Shown: positions 47,969 through 50,276 of the stretch, in pieces | Numbering within the stretch: the first letter of the stretch is position 1 | Layout of the letters: every line of letters begins with the position of its first letter | Assembly (NCBI GenBank): GCA_902778645.1 | Contig: CACYYO010000007.1 | Coordinates: 1-50,276, forward strand | Reading direction: 5' to 3' | Origin: an uncultured Rhodospirillales bacterium | GTDB lineage: Bacteria; Pseudomonadota; Alphaproteobacteria; RF32; CAG-239 | Length of the DNA: 50,276 bases | Made by a program: the position numbers and the translations under genes | Notes under the pieces: model-generated | Seen by the model: only the letters and a program-made list of their open reading frames with translations | Database searches by the model: none | What the model was told of the DNA's origin: nothing

Positions 47969-48880
47969 TTATAGATTAAAAACCCGCACCGGAGAAATTC
48001 TTGTCTCATCGATTCGCACCAGTGCAACCAACTTTCCCTGACTAAAAGCTGCCATCTCTTGCCCGATATACCTTTGTACATCATAAGCCTTAGGAGACAA
48101 CCCTTGTCCTTGTTTGAGTTTAGCTGCATCTGCTTCCGAAACAGCCAAGTCCGCGATGTCGCGCAGAGAGGTTTCTAACGGAAGCAAAATCTTCTTGAGG
48201 TCATCACTATGCACTATATTTTTTATTTTTTCCAGTAAAATCGCATCATCAATCAAAAATTTTCCGCATTTTGTTCGTCTGAGCTCTTTCAAATAGCCTT
48301 TTGAGCCCAGTTTTAAGGCAATATCACGGCCGAGTGTTCGCACATAAGTTCCTTTAGAACATTTGACCTTAAATTTTGCTTGCCGATTCGCTTCATCAAA
48401 ATTTAACAACTGCAAATCAAAAATTTCAATCTCTCGCTCCGGCATCTCGACCTGTTGTCCAGAACGAGCCAGTTTATAAGCACGCTGTCCGTCAATTTTT
48501 ATGGCTGAATATTGAGGTGGAACTTGTTTGATTTTCCCGATAAACAACGGAATAACCTGCTGTATTTCATCTCGTGTGGGAGTTTTTTCGCATACTTCAA
48601 CAATTTCACCTTCGCTGTCATCAGTATTGGTACTTGCCCCGAATTGTAAAAGAAACTCATACTCTTTGTCGCCATCTGTCACATAGGGCAAAACTTTTGT
48701 TGCCTCACCGAAAGCAATCGGTAAAACGCCCGTTGCAAAAGGGTCAAGCGTTCCGGCATGACCGTTTTTTTTAGCATTAAACAATCGACGCGTCAGGTTC
48801 ACAACCTGCGTTGACCCCATATCCCGCGGCTTATCAATAATCAACCAACCGCTAATATCTTCCCCTTTAGAATGCTTCAT
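47969..48880 (-). CDS. truB: tRNA pseudouridine-55 synthase
   Basis: A 303-residue protein. Catalytic motif NGHAGTLDPFATGVLPI (Asp in GTLDP), N-terminal GWLIIDKPRDMGSTQVV, PPQYSAIKIDGQRAYKLARS and CSKGTYVRTLGRDIALKLGS all match TruB. It makes psi55 in the T-loop of tRNAs. Followed by rpsO after 69 nt. Confidence 0.97.
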   Translation of the reverse strand: MKHSKGEDISGWLIIDKPRDMGSTQVVNLTRRLFNAKKNGHAGTLDPFATGVLPIAFGEATKVLPYVTDGDKEYEFLLQFGASTNTDDSEGEIVEVCEKTPTRDEIQQVIPLFIGKIKQVPPQYSAIKIDGQRAYKLARSGQQVEMPEREIEIFDLQLLNFDEANRQAKFKVKCSKGTYVRTLGRDIALKLGSKGYLKELRRTKCGKFLIDDAILLEKIKNIVHSDDLKKILLPLETSLRDIADLAVSEADAAKLKQGQGLSPKAYDVQRYIGQEMAAFSQGKLVALVRIDETRISPVRVFNL

Positions 48881-49011
48881 ATATTCCTCTTCCTGATACC
48901 TTAACGCACACCTTGCTTTTTGTAAACTGAATTATTTAGACAAAAAAATGCAAGCCATTTATGATTGGCTCGCCTCCGAGGCTAAGATTTACTAGTCTCA
49001 GCAGTAGTAAT

Positions 49012-49038
49012 AAAAGGACTTCGTGATGAAGTCCTTTT
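49012..49038 (-). terminator. terminator of the vanX-like/phosphatase operon
   Basis: AAAAGGACTTC-GTGAT-GAAGTCCTTTT, a perfect 11-bp stem with T-rich flank on the minus strand. Confidence 0.85.
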
Positions 49039-49047
49039 ATTGTTTTC

Positions 49048-49644
49048 TTAATCCCATTCAATAACAGGATAGTTTTGCCAACCAACTAAATCGTAGTGCC
49101 ACCACTCATGTGATATTGCCCTAAAACCATGACTTTCCATCAGGTTTTTGAGTTCTTCACGATTGCGGATAGCCTCCGCTTCAGCCTCCATATAATCATG
49201 GCGTGCCTTCTTCAAATGAGCTTGGAATGCCTCGAATTTTCCTTCTGCTACTTGGGCGGCAAACTCAGGCGTGTAGGCATCTACTTCTGTCGGATAGACG
49301 AGATTATTCCCCTCCAAATCCGTTAAGCAGACATCCACTGCCGTCCCATGACAGTGATTCGACATCTTATAATCTGCCTTAAAGAATCCTTGAATAGGAA
49401 CGACTTCCACACACTTTATATGCGCTATCGGCGGACGGTATGCATCGCAAATACGCATTTTACAACCCATTTTTTCCAGTTCCGGAACTAACGAGAGCAA
49501 CCGTTCTGAAACATCTTTATGCATATACAACCTGTTTCCGAAACCAACTTCTTCATAAACAGGGCGAGAGAGCATATTGTTTGCTCGAGCATACATTAAA
49601 TCTGCAATAAAATGCTCATTTTCAAACAAAACTAATGCTGACAT
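49048..49644 (-). CDS. D-Ala-D-Ala dipeptidase (VanX/DdpX-type, M15D)
   Basis: A 198-residue zinc peptidase. RICDAYRPP at 64-72, the zinc motif SNHCHGTAVD at 95-104 (H97, D104) and EWWH at 180-183 (E180 catalytic, H183 ligand) are all present. Members hydrolyse D-Ala-D-Ala for peptidoglycan turnover or, as VanX, in vancomycin resistance; no vanH or vanA gene is nearby, so turnover or scavenging is the likely role. No signal peptide is seen, so it is cytosolic. Its ATG directly follows the stop of the phosphatase gene. Confidence 0.92.
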   Translation of the reverse strand: MSALVLFENEHFIADLMYARANNMLSRPVYEEVGFGNRLYMHKDVSERLLSLVPELEKMGCKMRICDAYRPPIAHIKCVEVVPIQGFFKADYKMSNHCHGTAVDVCLTDLEGNNLVYPTEVDAYTPEFAAQVAEGKFEAFQAHLKKARHDYMEAEAEAIRNREELKNLMESHGFRAISHEWWHYDLVGWQNYPVIEWD

Positions 49645-50196
49645 CTACACCTCTACCTCAAACCACTCACAATTTGCTATCGGATGATGAACTTTGAAAA
49701 AATGATAATAAAGAAGACACATCACTGCTCCGTGCGAAAAAATACCGACACATTTGCACTTCCCCTGATTCTCATTTTTAATTCTTTCAATTGCCGACAA
49801 TAGCCTTGCTAAACACTGATTAATTGTTTCTCCTCCCGGTAAAGAAGTATCATATAAATCAGTCCGCTCAGTAAAAAACAGCACTCGTTCCGTGCCAAAT
49901 TTTTCACACGCCTCTGAGATAAGCATACCTTCTACCTCACCATAATGAAACTCTTCAACCCCCTCAATCGGCTCAACATCAAGCCCGCATTCGGCAGCAA
50001 CGAGTGTTGCCGTTTGAATGGCACGAGTTAAAGTAGAACTATAAATTTTTTCCAACCCCAAACCTTTGGCCTTATCCGCAAGCTTCTGTGCTTGTTTGAT
50101 TCCTTTCACATTCAACGGGGTATCAACACCGGCTCCTTGCATAATTTCTTTCACATTACTGTCCGTCTCACCATGACGAAAAAATATAATTTTCAT
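49645..50196 (-). CDS. histidine phosphatase superfamily protein (phosphoglycerate mutase-like)
   Basis: A 183-residue protein with the catalytic RHGET motif at residues 7-11, the LTRAIQTA motif, Glu in the VEEFHYGEVEG region, and the second His in FSHGAVM. Members include phosphoglycerate mutases, alpha-ribazole phosphatase (CobC) and many general phosphatases; the substrate cannot be fixed. GGAG six nt before the ATG at 50196 decides this start against an ATG two codons earlier. In one operon with the dipeptidase. Confidence 0.88.
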   Translation of the reverse strand: MKIIFFRHGETDSNVKEIMQGAGVDTPLNVKGIKQAQKLADKAKGLGLEKIYSSTLTRAIQTATLVAAECGLDVEPIEGVEEFHYGEVEGMLISEACEKFGTERVLFFTERTDLYDTSLPGGETINQCLARLLSAIERIKNENQGKCKCVGIFSHGAVMCLLYYHFFKVHHPIANCEWFEVEV

Positions 50197-50276
50197 AGGC
50201 ATCTCCTTGCCTTAGTATTCTCCTCGATAAATCTTGCAAAATCGTAAATTTCTAAGTAAAATTTAAAATAAGAAAG

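Noticed and set aside
49048-49644. Vancomycin-resistance gene
   Set aside because: The VanX-type family is certain but no vanH, vanA or vanRS-like neighbour exists; a housekeeping peptidoglycan turnover role is the plainer reading.

Overview
The window looks like the chromosome of a low-GC alphaproteobacterium, probably an uncultured host-associated or gut lineage. The truB-rpsO-pnp cluster at the right end is chromosomal. Several phage proteins (the DUF6362-like and DUF6441-like ones) belong to families best known from alphaproteobacterial siphophages. Promoters read as ordinary sigma70 boxes (TTGACA or TTGCTT, 16-18 bp, TATAAT). No rRNA and no CRISPR array are present. All family names come from reading motifs by eye; no database search was run.

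Layout. (1) 1-8.05 kb is an island of short orphan genes (a lipoprotein, small cytosolic proteins, one frameshifted gene, one truncated paralogue) plus an ABC exporter and a DMT-type permease. Four of the orphan units share an upstream module: a promoter, an AT-rich leader and a small hairpin ending 12-13 nt before the start codon. (2) 8.1-9.96 kb holds a PIG-L/LmbE deacetylase and an ATP-grasp ligase in one unit. (3) 10.15-42.7 kb is a lambda-type (Siphoviridae-like) prophage transcribed leftward. From right to left it carries regulators and replication proteins, two ParB-like proteins (one fused to a methyltransferase fold), terminase, portal, prohead protease, decoration and major capsid proteins, connectors, tail tube, a tail chaperone with a classic -1 slippery site, tape measure, four fibre genes and two glycine-rich adhesins, NlpC/P60, the J-like tip, and holin/muramidase/Rz/Rz1. 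It ends in a 23-codon stub of an HU gene. No integrase and no CI-like repressor were recognised, so the element is probably decayed at one end. (4) 42.8-45.15 kb contains tRNA-Thr(UGU), a promoter-bearing 5' half of a second tRNA-Thr, an exported ankyrin protein, a structured-RNA candidate and an XRE regulator. (5) 45.16-50.2 kb contains pnp, rpsO, truB, a VanX-type dipeptidase and a histidine phosphatase.

The most interesting feature is the cargo in the phage late region. Two units read leftward like the late genes but appear to have their own promoter and terminator: an Abi_2 (AbiD/F) HEPN-type gene with a structured RNA leader, placed between tail chaperone and tape measure, and a three-gene cassette (GHKL-type ATPase with STAS-like N-terminus, DUF4325/STAS-like protein, single-pass membrane protein), placed between the tail tip and lysis genes. 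Two further single genes sit on the opposite strand: a zinc-ribbon protein and a gene that may be leaderless. The three-gene cassette looks like a sensor-switch-membrane effector unit and is my best candidate for an undescribed defence or exclusion system.
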